DNA from: Amorphoplanes digitatis
Lineage (GTDB): Bacteria; Actinomycetota; Actinomycetes; Mycobacteriales; Micromonosporaceae
Reading direction: 5' to 3'
Assembly: GCF_014205335.1 (NCBI RefSeq)
Contig: NZ_JACHNH010000001.1
Coordinates: 744,001 to 808,000 of the forward strand
DNA: 64,000 bases
Shown: positions 56,798 to 64,000 of the stretch, piece by piece
Position numbering within the stretch: the stretch's first letter is position 1
Layout: each line of letters opens with the position of its first letter
Program-made: the position numbers and the translations under genes
The notes under the pieces: model-generated
Told to the model about the DNA's origin: nothing
Database searches by the model: none
Seen by the model: only the letters and a program-made list of their open reading frames with translations

Positions 56798-57167
56798 GGG
56801 CGGGTGAGCCGCCGACCAGCCTGCGGGCCTCGTCTACCTCCTCCGGGAAGACCAGGACCATCAGTCGGCCGTCCGGGCGGGCGGCCGACGTCGAGCGGAT
56901 GCCGGCCGCGGCCAGCAGGCCGCGGATTTCCACGGCGATGCCCGGGTCGAAGGTCGCCGCGGCGGGGCAGAGCAGGCCGTAGTCTTCGGTCTCGCCGAAG
57001 ATGGCCAGGCCCTCGTAGGTTTCGCGTCCTTCGCAGAGCTCGCGCGGCGGGTTCTCGCCGACCTGGTTCCATTGCAGGCCCATCCGCCAGAAGACGGCGG
57101 CGAGGAACCCGACCAGCGCGACGGCTATGAACGGCCCTACCAGGTACCAGCCGTCGCTTGGTGGCAT
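56793..57167 (-). CDS. Small membrane protein, possibly DUF2007-like
   Basis: A 124-residue protein from ATG 57167 (a GTG 6 nt upstream is an alternative). One membrane helix lies at about 9-28, followed by a soluble domain with two Cys (ELCEGRE and LLCPAA) and a C-terminal strand-helix LMVLVFPEEVDEARRLV, similar in style to DUF2007 signal-transducing proteins. Function not recognised. It stands alone, convergent with murA and divergent from the dehydrogenase gene. Confidence 0.6.
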   Translation of the reverse strand: MPPSDGWYLVGPFIAVALVGFLAAVFWRMGLQWNQVGENPPRELCEGRETYEGLAIFGETEDYGLLCPAAATFDPGIAVEIRGLLAAAGIRSTSAARPDGRLMVLVFPEEVDEARRLVGGSPAL

Positions 57168-57291
57168 GCGCACAGTCTGGCACCGGTGGCCGCCGTTTTC
57201 CCCGATTTTGCCCCGATCGAGGCACTGAGTCAGCGTTAAGCGGGGCGGTTAGGCTGTCACCGCAACCTCTACGTGGAGAAGGAGAGCACAC

Positions 57292-58140
57292 ATGGCGGGT
57301 CGACTCGCTGTCATCGGCTCCGGCCTGATGGGTTCCGGCATCGCACAGGTGGCGGCCCAGGCGGGCTGGCAGGTCACCATGCGGGACCTGGATGAGGCAT
57401 CGCTGAGCCGCGGCGTCGCGGCGATCCGGGACTCCCTCGGGCGCTTCGCCGCCAAGGGGAAGATCTCGGCCGAGGACGCGGAGGCGGCGGCGGGGCGCAT
57501 CACCACGACCACCGATCTCGAGGCGATGGCCGACGCCGACGTGGTGGTCGAGGCGATCTACGAGAAGCTCGAGGCGAAGCACGAGGTCTTCCGCGCGCTC
57601 GACAAGATCTGCAAGCCCGGCGCGGTGCTCGGCACCAACACGTCCGCGATCCCGATCACCCAGATCGCCGCAGTCACCTCGCGGCCCGAGTCGGTCGTCG
57701 GCATCCACTTCTTCTCGCCGGTGCCGATGATGAAGCTGGTCGAGCTGGTCCGGGGTTACCAGACCTCCGACGAGACCCTGGCCGACGCCCGCAACTTCGC
57801 CGAGGAGGTCGGGAAGACCTGCGTCGAGGTCAAGCGGGACGTGGCCGGCTTCGTCTCCAACCGGCTCTTCTCGGCCCTGCTGGTCGAGGCGATCAGCCTG
57901 GTCGAGAGCGGCGTGGTCTCGGCCGCCGACCTGGACACCGTCATGAAGCTGGGCTTCGGGCACGCGATGGGCCCGCTGGCCACCGTCGACCTGACCGGCC
58001 TCGACGTGATGCTGAACGCGGCGAGCAACATCTACCACGACACCGCGGACGAGAAGTTCTTCCCGCCGGAGCTGCTTCAGCGCATGGTCACCGCGGGTGA
58101 CCTGGGCCGCAAGACCGGCAAGGGCTTCTACACGTACTGA
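57292..58140 (+). CDS. 3-hydroxyacyl-CoA (3-hydroxybutyryl-CoA) dehydrogenase
   Basis: A 282-residue NAD(P)-dependent enzyme that oxidises 3-hydroxyacyl-CoA or reduces acetoacetyl-CoA. It has the Rossmann loop VIGSGLMGSGIAQ at 7-19, the catalytic His-Glu pair in GIHFFSPVPMMKLVEL (near 141-156), and the C-terminal helical domain ending TGKGFYTY. This is the short single-domain HBDH type. AAGGAGAG precedes the ATG. No other beta-oxidation genes are adjacent. Confidence 0.93.
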   Translation: MAGRLAVIGSGLMGSGIAQVAAQAGWQVTMRDLDEASLSRGVAAIRDSLGRFAAKGKISAEDAEAAAGRITTTTDLEAMADADVVVEAIYEKLEAKHEVFRALDKICKPGAVLGTNTSAIPITQIAAVTSRPESVVGIHFFSPVPMMKLVELVRGYQTSDETLADARNFAEEVGKTCVEVKRDVAGFVSNRLFSALLVEAISLVESGVVSAADLDTVMKLGFGHAMGPLATVDLTGLDVMLNAASNIYHDTADEKFFPPELLQRMVTAGDLGRKTGKGFYTY

Positions 58141-58147
58141 CGTGCCT

Positions 58148-58179
58148 CGCGGGAGCGCGCCGGCTAGCGCGTTCCCGCG
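58148..58179. terminator. Convergent 12-bp terminator hairpin
   Basis: CGCGGGAGCGCG (58148-58159) pairs with CGCGTTCCCGCG (58168-58179) with one G-U pair. It lies between the dehydrogenase gene and the minus-strand FtsK cluster, and covers the latter's last stop codon. Confidence 0.7.
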
Positions 58180-58901
58180 AACGTCACGGACAGCAGCGTG
58201 GCCGCGAGCATGCCGCCGAGCAGGGTCAGGCCGATGCCGCCGACGTCGAGCCGGGCGTTCAGCCGGCGGTGCGCGATCGCGGCGGCCACCGGAACGCCCG
58301 CCGACGGCGCCATCAGGAACGCCAGCCAGCCCAGCCCGCGCAGCACGGCCCCGCCCGGGATTCCGCTGCCGCCGAAGGTCACCAGCCCGGCCGCGACCAG
58401 CCCGCACGCGCCGGCGATCAGCGCGCCGAGCACCGGCAGCAGCGGCAGCACCCAGCGCGGCACCGGGCGGCGCGCGGCCGGGCGCACGGTGACGTCGATC
58501 CGCTCCGCCGTCCGGGCGAGCAGCGTGCGGGCCGACTGCCGCGGCGCCGGTGCCGGACCGCCGGCATCCGGCGAGCTCTCGAGCGCGACCCGCGGCAGCG
58601 TCTCGATCGCCGCGGGCTCCGGCATCTCGCCGAGCGTGCGCACCCGCATCCCCCGGGCCCGGCGCAGCCCGTCCCAGAGCCGGGCCGCCTCCCGGTCGAC
58701 GTCGAGCACCTGTGCCGCCGCGGCACCCGCCCAGCGGTCGGCCGCGATGGCGTCGTTCTCCGCCCGGGCCAGCTCACCGGCCGCCTGTGCCGAGCTGGTC
58801 TGGTAGGCCTGCTCGGCGTTCTCCAGCTCCTCGTCGCGGCGCCGGGCGACGTCGGCGAGCGCGCTCATCATCAGCTGGTAGTCGCGGTCACGTGTGGTCA
58901 C
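58164..58901 (-). CDS. Membrane protein with N-terminal coiled coil, partner of FtsK-like ATPase
   Basis: A 245-residue protein. Residues about 1-90 are a charged helix with coiled-coil character (DVARRRDEELENAEQAYQ). A Pro/Ala linker follows, then four hydrophobic segments (about 147-170, 178-200, 203-215, 222-242). Its start lies inside the 3' end of the FtsK-like gene (14-bp overlap), so the two are co-translated and probably form a complex. No known family could be named. The N-terminal helix resembles the start of the ATPase in style, suggesting paired coiled coils. Confidence 0.65.
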   Translation of the reverse strand: MTTRDRDYQLMMSALADVARRRDEELENAEQAYQTSSAQAAGELARAENDAIAADRWAGAAAAQVLDVDREAARLWDGLRRARGMRVRTLGEMPEPAAIETLPRVALESSPDAGGPAPAPRQSARTLLARTAERIDVTVRPAARRPVPRWVLPLLPVLGALIAGACGLVAAGLVTFGGSGIPGGAVLRGLGWLAFLMAPSAGVPVAAAIAHRRLNARLDVGGIGLTLLGGMLAATLLSVTFAGTR

Positions 58902-61521
58902 TGTTCACCTCGTACGGGATGATCACTTCCGGATGACGGTGCACCGATCGGTCGAAGAAGAGTGCCCGGCGGCGGCGCGGATACCAGACCGGCCCGCCGG
59001 GTTGCGGTGAGAGCGGGCTGAGCTCGGGGCCCTGCACGTCGAGGGCGACCCACGCGCCGATGGTGTCCAGGCGCGCGCCGATCCCGCCCAGGTCGTCGCG
59101 CAGCCGCTGCACCGAGCGCCACCAGCCCAGCACGTGCGTGCGGTCCTCGGGCCCGTCGGTGAGCACGGCGCGCAGCCGTTCCCGGTAGGACGGTCCGGCG
59201 GCGTCGAGCGCGTAGCCGAGCAGGTAGTGCGGGATGCCGTCCGGCTCGAGGGCGGCGAAGAGCTGATCCAGGTCGGCCGGGCCGTACCAGTCGGCCTGCG
59301 GAAGCTCGGCGATCAGCCGGGCCGCCGCCCGCTCCGCGCCCGGGTCGAGGCAGGCCACGCTGAACCGCGCCGGCCCCTGCGCGGCCAGCGACAGCGCGGC
59401 CGCGGCGAGCACGTCGCAGGCCTCGCCGGTACGCGTGCCCAGCACCGCCAGGTTGCGCCCCGGCATCCGCCCGAGCCGCAGCCGGGCGGGGCGCGCGGCG
59501 ACGTCGATCCGCTCGCCGAGCACCGCGCCGGGCGAGGAGCCGATGTCCGAGGTCACCCGCGGCACCCGCCCCGCGGGCCGGTACGCCTCGGGCAGCCGCG
59601 GCACCGCGTCGCCGTCGAAGAGCCGGGGCGGCACGCAGTCGTCCGGCCGGCTGTGCCACAGCTTGTGCTGGAGGGTGCGCCACGCGGCCCGGTCGCCGGC
59701 ATCGGGCAGCCGCACGATGTGGTTGGCGCCGGCCGCGCCCGAGTCGGCGTTGACGACCGCGTGGAAGCGGGGGATGACCGCGGCCGCCAGGTTGGTGTCC
59801 GCGAGCACGCGCCGCGCCTTCGGGAGCGCGATGCGCAGGGTGAACTGTCCGATCAGGCCGGACCGGCCCCAGAGCGCCTCGATGCCGGAGACGTCCTGGC
59901 TGGCCAGCACGAGATGGATGCCCTGCGAACGGCCGCGCCGGGCCAGGTCCTCCAGGAGGGTCACGGCCTCGTCGGCGAGCGCGTCGCGCCCGGCGAGAAG
60001 CACCTGGAACTCGTCGATGACGGCGACGATCCGGGGCCAGTGCCCGCCCGGGTCCTCGGCGCGCAGCTCGGCCAGCTTCGACGCCTCGTACCGCTTGGCG
60101 GCCTGCGCCCGGGCGCGTAGCTCCTCGCCGAGGTGGCGCAGCATCGCGAGACCGAACTCGCGGTCGCCGTTGACGTTGATGCCGGCCAGCCGGACCTGCG
60201 GCAGCCAGCTGGGGTCGCGCGGGCCGGGCGCGAACCGCGCGAACGACACGCCCTCCTTGAAGTCCAGCAGGTAGAACGCCAGCTCCGCCGGGCTGTACCG
60301 GGCCGCGAGCGAGCCGATCCAGGCGTAGATCAGGTTCGTCTTGCCGGAGCCGGACGGGCCGCCGATGAGCGCGTGCGGCGGGTCGTCGCCGAGCGGCACG
60401 CAGATCAGCGGGCCGTCGGTGCTGTCGCCGATCGGCGCGGCCAGGCCGTGCGCGGACGACTCGGTCCAGAGCTTGTCGGGCTCGAGGTCGGCGAAGCTGG
60501 CCGGCGGCGGCCCCTCGCGCAGGCGTTCGGCCGTGCTCCGGGCGAAGCCGGCGATCCGGTCCGGCGGCGGCGGCGCGTCGAGGGTCACCGTCAGCTCGCC
60601 GGTGGTGTCGCAGGTGGCCGTGCCGTCGCGCACGGCGATGTGCTCCACCGTGGGATGCGGCGCGAGCTCGAGACCCCGGACCACCAGGTGTACGCCGCAG
60701 GCAACGCCGGTGCGGACGATGCGGTCGAGCTGGGCACGCTGACTACCGGTGAGCTCGGCGTCGGCGAGCAGCACGACCACCCGCCACGGCTCGCGGCGCG
60801 GGCCGGCGGTCGCGGCGGTGAGCTCGGCGAGGGACGCGTACTCGCCCGCCAGCACGGTCTCGTTGACCCGGCAGATCTGCTCGACCAGGTCATCGAGCAC
60901 GGCGCTCAGGCCGCCCGGGCCGACGAAGGAGAGCAGGCCGGCGTTGCCGAGCGGCGCGAACGCCGCGAGCGTGCCGCCGAGCTGCTCGGGGTCGTAGACG
61001 GTGAGCCGGACGTCGCCGGGGCGGGTGGTGCCCAGGGCCCGCAGCAGCAGCCCGGAGATGACGCCGTCCGCGGTCTCCGGGTCGCCGACGAGGTTCACGT
61101 GCGCGTGGTCGAGCAGCGGCACCAGGGCGGGCAGGCGCCGGTCGCCGTCGCCGGCGTCGTAGCTGACCGTGCCGATCCGCAGCAGCCGGGGGCGGCCGAC
61201 CCGGTCGGGTTCGGTGGGCGTCCAGTAGCGCCAGGGCGTGCCGGCGGAGCCGGACGCGCAGAGCGCGGCCAGCGACTCGACGTTGCGGGTCAGCGTGGCG
61301 GCCTCGGTCGAGGTCCGCCGCAGGATGTCCTGCCGCGCGGCCTCGCGCGCCTCGGCGAGCTGGGCCAGGCAGGTCGAATAGGCGTCCCGGATCAGCTGTT
61401 TGCGGCGCAGGGCCTCGCTGCGGGCCGACTCCGCGGCGGCCAGCACCGCCCGGGCGGTGCCGCGCGCCTCGGCCAGCTCCTGCCGGACGACGGCGACCAG
61501 CGTGTTGCGGTGGCTACCCAC
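58888..61521 (-). CDS. FtsK/SpoIIIE-domain ATPase with extra degenerate ATPase module
   Basis: An 877-residue protein with no membrane helices. Residues about 1-90 are coiled coil. Residues about 100-345 form a first domain without a Walker A. The active FtsK/SpoIIIE domain spans about 350-640, with GGPSGSGKTN near 383-392, LLDFKEGVSFARF, and Walker B IVAVIDEFQVLL near 497-508, then LVLASQDVSG. A third, C-terminal P-loop-like module (about 680-860) has the degenerate loop GTRTGEACD. A string of ATPase modules resembles EccC of type VII secretion, but the membrane anchor and DUF are absent. It could pump protein or DNA through its membrane partners; substrate unknown. Confidence 0.85.
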   Translation of the reverse strand: MGSHRNTLVAVVRQELAEARGTARAVLAAAESARSEALRRKQLIRDAYSTCLAQLAEAREAARQDILRRTSTEAATLTRNVESLAALCASGSAGTPWRYWTPTEPDRVGRPRLLRIGTVSYDAGDGDRRLPALVPLLDHAHVNLVGDPETADGVISGLLLRALGTTRPGDVRLTVYDPEQLGGTLAAFAPLGNAGLLSFVGPGGLSAVLDDLVEQICRVNETVLAGEYASLAELTAATAGPRREPWRVVVLLADAELTGSQRAQLDRIVRTGVACGVHLVVRGLELAPHPTVEHIAVRDGTATCDTTGELTVTLDAPPPPDRIAGFARSTAERLREGPPPASFADLEPDKLWTESSAHGLAAPIGDSTDGPLICVPLGDDPPHALIGGPSGSGKTNLIYAWIGSLAARYSPAELAFYLLDFKEGVSFARFAPGPRDPSWLPQVRLAGINVNGDREFGLAMLRHLGEELRARAQAAKRYEASKLAELRAEDPGGHWPRIVAVIDEFQVLLAGRDALADEAVTLLEDLARRGRSQGIHLVLASQDVSGIEALWGRSGLIGQFTLRIALPKARRVLADTNLAAAVIPRFHAVVNADSGAAGANHIVRLPDAGDRAAWRTLQHKLWHSRPDDCVPPRLFDGDAVPRLPEAYRPAGRVPRVTSDIGSSPGAVLGERIDVAARPARLRLGRMPGRNLAVLGTRTGEACDVLAAAALSLAAQGPARFSVACLDPGAERAAARLIAELPQADWYGPADLDQLFAALEPDGIPHYLLGYALDAAGPSYRERLRAVLTDGPEDRTHVLGWWRSVQRLRDDLGGIGARLDTIGAWVALDVQGPELSPLSPQPGGPVWYPRRRRALFFDRSVHRHPEVIIPYEVNSDHT

Positions 61522-61605
61522 AGCACCCCCCGGAAGTCACGATGGGAGATTTTAACCATTTTGCCGTGGTTGCCAACTTATGTGGCGCGTGTCGCTATCG
61601 AAGCG

Positions 61606-62970
61606 TCACCGCACGGGTTCCCGGCGGGCGCCGCCGGCCCCGGCAAGCCAGCGCGGATCGGTGCTCACCAGGTCCCGCCAGAGGTGCGCGGCCACCATGT
61701 TCGCCGCCTCGGCCTGCCAGCGGTGCAGCGAGCGCCGGGGCACGTAGCGGCGGAACCAGTCGACCGCCCGCCGCGCGTCCCGGTCCAGCCCATCGGGCAG
61801 CGACCGCCGCCGGTACGGCCGCAGCCCCAGCACGCAGCAGTAGTAGAGGGTGTTGAAGTAGCGCCACTCCTCGGTGGTCCCGAACGCGCCGGCCGGCTTG
61901 AGCCGCAGCACGTGCTCGCTCAGCACGGCCCGCAACTCCGCGGCCCGCACCAGCGGCTGCTCGGCGACACCGGGCCCGCGCGCGGCCAGCCGCCGGTCGA
62001 CGGCCGGCAGGTCGACGAGCGGGTTGCGCAGCAGCCGGCCCACGTCGCCGAAGTCCTCCAGGGCCCGCCGGGTCAGCCGCTGGAACTCCTCCGCGTCCAG
62101 GGCGATCATCCGGTGCCGCTCGCGCCGCCGGGGCAGCGCGTCGGCCGCCAGCAGCAGCGCGGCGCGGTCCTGCCGCAGCCGCTCGTCACCAAGGAACGCC
62201 AGCCGGTCCAGCCCGGCACGCAGCTGCCCCGCACACCCGACCGCGCCGACCACCATCGCCACCAGCGCGAACTGCAGCAGGGTCACCGCGCCGAGGCCGG
62301 GCGCGGCGAGCATCGTCAGCACCGCCGGGCCGCCGCAGAGCAGCAGGGCCGCCGCACCGGCGATCAGCGCACGGCCCAGGCCGGGCTGTAGCCGCTCGCC
62401 CGCGTCGACCGCGTCGGCCACCGCGACGAGGAAGCCCATCAGCAGCAGATCGAGGCCGATCGCGGCGACCACCAGGACCGGCGCGCCCAGGTCGATCGGG
62501 GCCAGCACGACGACAAGGCCGAGCGCGTACAGCGCGGCCGCGGCGGCGAGGGCCGACGGCAGCGCGGTGGGGCGCACCCGCTCGCGGTAGCGCATCAGCA
62601 GGACCATCGCGCCCGCCAGCGGCGCGAGCGCGACCAGCTTGCCGACGCCGGGCAGCACCGCGGCCAGCACCAGGAACACCGCCGCCAGGATCGGCCAGCC
62701 GCGGTTCGCCGGCCGGTACTCCGGCGCGGCGCGGGGCAGCAGGCCGGCGGCCACGCCGGCCCAGAACAGGGCCGGCACGCAGAGCAGCAACTGGGCCAGG
62801 GCGGAGGCCGGGCTCAGCGTCCAGGCGACCACCGCGACCGCGTACGCGATCAGGGCGGCGGCCGAGCGCCACAGCAGCGGACGGGTGGGGTCACGCCCCA
62901 CCAGGTAGCAACCCAGCCACCAGGTCAGGGCGAAGGCGGGTACGGCGATCGCGGGCACCGCAGCAGTCAA
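61606..62970 (-). CDS. Polytopic membrane protein in FtsK-like cluster
   Basis: A 454-residue protein. TTG 62970 overlaps the DUF4126 stop (TTGA), which makes it the likely start; GTG 62958 is an alternative. About eight to nine hydrophobic segments lie in residues 5-260, followed by a roughly 185-residue basic helical cytoplasmic domain (RRSLHRWQAEAANMVAAHLW near the end). No family recognised. It is 84 bp upstream of the FtsK-like gene and may form a membrane channel or anchor for it (inference). Confidence 0.65.
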   Translation of the reverse strand: MTAAVPAIAVPAFALTWWLGCYLVGRDPTRPLLWRSAAALIAYAVAVVAWTLSPASALAQLLLCVPALFWAGVAAGLLPRAAPEYRPANRGWPILAAVFLVLAAVLPGVGKLVALAPLAGAMVLLMRYRERVRPTALPSALAAAAALYALGLVVVLAPIDLGAPVLVVAAIGLDLLLMGFLVAVADAVDAGERLQPGLGRALIAGAAALLLCGGPAVLTMLAAPGLGAVTLLQFALVAMVVGAVGCAGQLRAGLDRLAFLGDERLRQDRAALLLAADALPRRRERHRMIALDAEEFQRLTRRALEDFGDVGRLLRNPLVDLPAVDRRLAARGPGVAEQPLVRAAELRAVLSEHVLRLKPAGAFGTTEEWRYFNTLYYCCVLGLRPYRRRSLPDGLDRDARRAVDWFRRYVPRRSLHRWQAEAANMVAAHLWRDLVSTDPRWLAGAGGARREPVR

Positions 62971-63593
62971 CCAAACAGACGCTCGGTACCGACACCCTCT
63001 AAAGGCCTCCCTTCCCGCTTTCGCCGCTTTCGCCGCCTGATCACCCACCAGGTGGCGAACATCATCAGCAGGAGTCCGAGCAGGACAAGCACCGGGAGCA
63101 GGATCGCCAGCACCGACAGCAGCACGCTGCCGAGGTCCTCGGCCGTGCTGGCCACCGGCGCGCCGAGGCCGGCCGTCGAGGCGTTCACCACGGGTCTCGA
63201 CACGGCCTTCACGCCGTGCACGCAGAGCGCGATGACCACACCCGCGGCGACGGGCACCCACTGGTGCGAGCCGAAGAACGAGCCGGGATCGGACACGGTC
63301 ACCGTCTGGGACGCCGAGCCGGCCCCGAACGCGAGCCCGCCGGCGGTAGGCCGGATCACGGTCTGCACGACGTCGTTGGCGTGGTCCAGCACCGGCACCT
63401 TGTCGGCGACCACCTCGACGGCGAGCAGAACCACGAGGATGCCGATGGCCCACCCGCCGGAGAGCCACTGCCAGCCGTCGGGCAGCTCGATCAGATCCGT
63501 GTATCGGGCCAGCAGACCCATGGTGAGCAGGGGGATGTAGGCATTGAGTCCCGCGGATGCCGCGAGGCCGGTACCGGTGAGCGCTTCGAGCAC
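62967..63593 (-). CDS. DUF4126 family membrane protein
   Basis: A 208-residue protein from GTG 63593, with the DUF4126 signature [19 protein letters not shown] at the N-terminus and [11 protein letters not shown] in the middle. It has about five hydrophobic segments and a basic C-terminal tail ([14 protein letters not shown]). Members are conserved in many bacteria without known function. It is divergent from nucS and coupled to the downstream membrane-protein gene. Confidence 0.88.
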   Translation of the reverse strand: MLEALTGTGLAASAGLNAYIPLLTMGLLARYTDLIELPDGWQWLSGGWAIGILVVLLAVEVVADKVPVLDHANDVVQTVIRPTAGGLAFGAGSASQTVTVSDPGSFFGSHQWVPVAAGVVIALCVHGVKAVSRPVVNASTAGLGAPVASTAEDLGSVLLSVLAILLPVLVLLGLLLMMFATWWVIRRRKRRKREGRPLEGVGTERLFG

Positions 63594-63638
63594 GTCCCCA
63601 GGATGGCACCGCCACGCGAGCCCGCCCGGCGCGGCGGC

Positions 63639-63650
63639 TACCCTCGTCGG
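63639..63650 (+). promoter_or_regulatory. -10 element for a leaderless nucS transcript
   Basis: TACCCT (63639-63644) lies 6 nt before GTG 63651, and no ribosome site is present. Confidence 0.55.
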
Positions 63651-64000
63651 GTGCGCCTGGTCATTGCGAAATGCTCCGTGGACTACGTCGGCCGCCTCTC
63701 CGCCCATCTACCGCCCGCGGTGCGACTGCTGATGGTCAAGGCGGACGGCTCGGTCTCGATCCACGCCGACGACCGTGCATACAAGCCGCTGAACTGGATG
63801 AGCCCGCCCTGCAAGCTGCGCGAGGCGGACGGCGTGTGGCGGGTGGTGAACAAGGCCGGCGAGGAGCTGCGGATCACCCTCGAGGAGATCTTCCAGGACA
63901 CCTCGTACGACCTGGGCGTCGACCCGGGCCTGGTGAAGGACGGCGTCGAGGCCCACCTCCAGGAGCTGCTCGCCGCGCACCCGGAGACCTTCGGCGAGGG
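63651..64000 (+). CDS. nucS: Mismatch endonuclease NucS, N-terminal part (cut by window end)
   Basis: The frame from GTG 63651 stays open to the end of the window (116 codons). It begins [20 protein letters not shown] and contains [20 protein letters not shown] and MSPPCKL, the hallmark N-terminal DNA-binding domain of NucS/EndoMS. This enzyme cuts mismatched DNA and replaces MutS-MutL repair in actinobacteria. The C-terminal nuclease domain lies outside the window. Confidence 0.93.
   Translation, partial: MRLVIAKCSVDYVGRLSAHLPPAVRLLMVKADGSVSIHADDRAYKPLNWMSPPCKLREADGVWRVVNKAGEELRITLEEIFQDTSYDLGVDPGLVKDGVEAHLQELLAAHPETFGE

Noticed and set aside
55666..58407. A 913-codon antisense frame spanning murA and the dehydrogenase gene
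   Set aside because: It runs through two clear sense genes and includes another gene's shadow; composition is typical of antisense high-GC DNA.

Overview
This window is high-GC actinobacterial DNA, most likely from a Micromonosporaceae member (Actinoplanes/Micromonospora-like). The assignment is inference: very high GC3 codon use, gene families typical of actinobacteria (DUF2613, DUF3068, DUF2550, NucS, Asp-type MurA), and gene order matching known actinobacterial loci. No taxonomic search was run.

Layout. (1) 1-12441 is a cell-envelope glycan cluster: two GT-C-like membrane proteins, a DUF2613 micro-protein, a GT4 glycosyltransferase, a VWA lipid- or membrane-anchored protein, a giant AftD-type arabinosyltransferase fused to a SAM methyltransferase, and a DUF3068 (PorA-like) membrane protein. 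Its gene set resembles the M. tuberculosis Rv0224c-Rv0236c region. (2) 12463-14535 is a small accessory patch: an apparently frameshifted MerR regulator coupled to a Cys-rich effector, a DUF2283 protein, about 440 bp without a clear gene, and tRNA-Arg(CCG). (3) 14599-55447 follows the conserved actinobacterial order argS-lysA-hom-thrC-thrB-rho-rpmE-prfA-prmC-tsaC-(glyA)-atp operon-DUF2550-cobO-murA, with accessory modules spliced in. These are marR-RND-MFS between thrC and thrB; a stand-alone bacterial nitric oxide synthase plus a three-gene T4-like RNA-repair cassette between rho and rpmE; a PQQ-repeat protein and a TPR-GGDEF protein between prfA and prmC; an LMW phosphatase, a second Sua5 and an SDR-DUF2867 protein before glyA; and an LCP gene between atpD and atpC. 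(4) 55498-64000 carries murA, a small membrane protein, a 3-hydroxyacyl-CoA dehydrogenase, a four-gene minus-strand cluster around an FtsK/SpoIIIE-type ATPase, and the start of nucS (cut by the window end).

How the genes work together. The core is housekeeping: Lys/Thr biosynthesis, translation (argS, tRNA-Arg, rpmE, prfA, prmC, t6A synthesis), Rho termination, F1Fo-ATP synthase and peptidoglycan initiation. The accessory modules concern stress and defence: NO synthesis, RNA end-healing and sealing, efflux, metal sensing and c-di-GMP signalling.

Most worth a second look: the RNA kinase-phosphatase/two-ligase cassette next to bNOS; the AftD-methyltransferase fusion; the FtsK-like ATPase membrane cluster; the broken merR; the ATP synthase operon interrupted by a terminator and an LCP gene, with a short epsilon subunit; a 92-bp inverted-repeat element that appears to supply a start codon; and a set of leaderless-type promoters (TANNNT placed 6-7 nt before the start codon).
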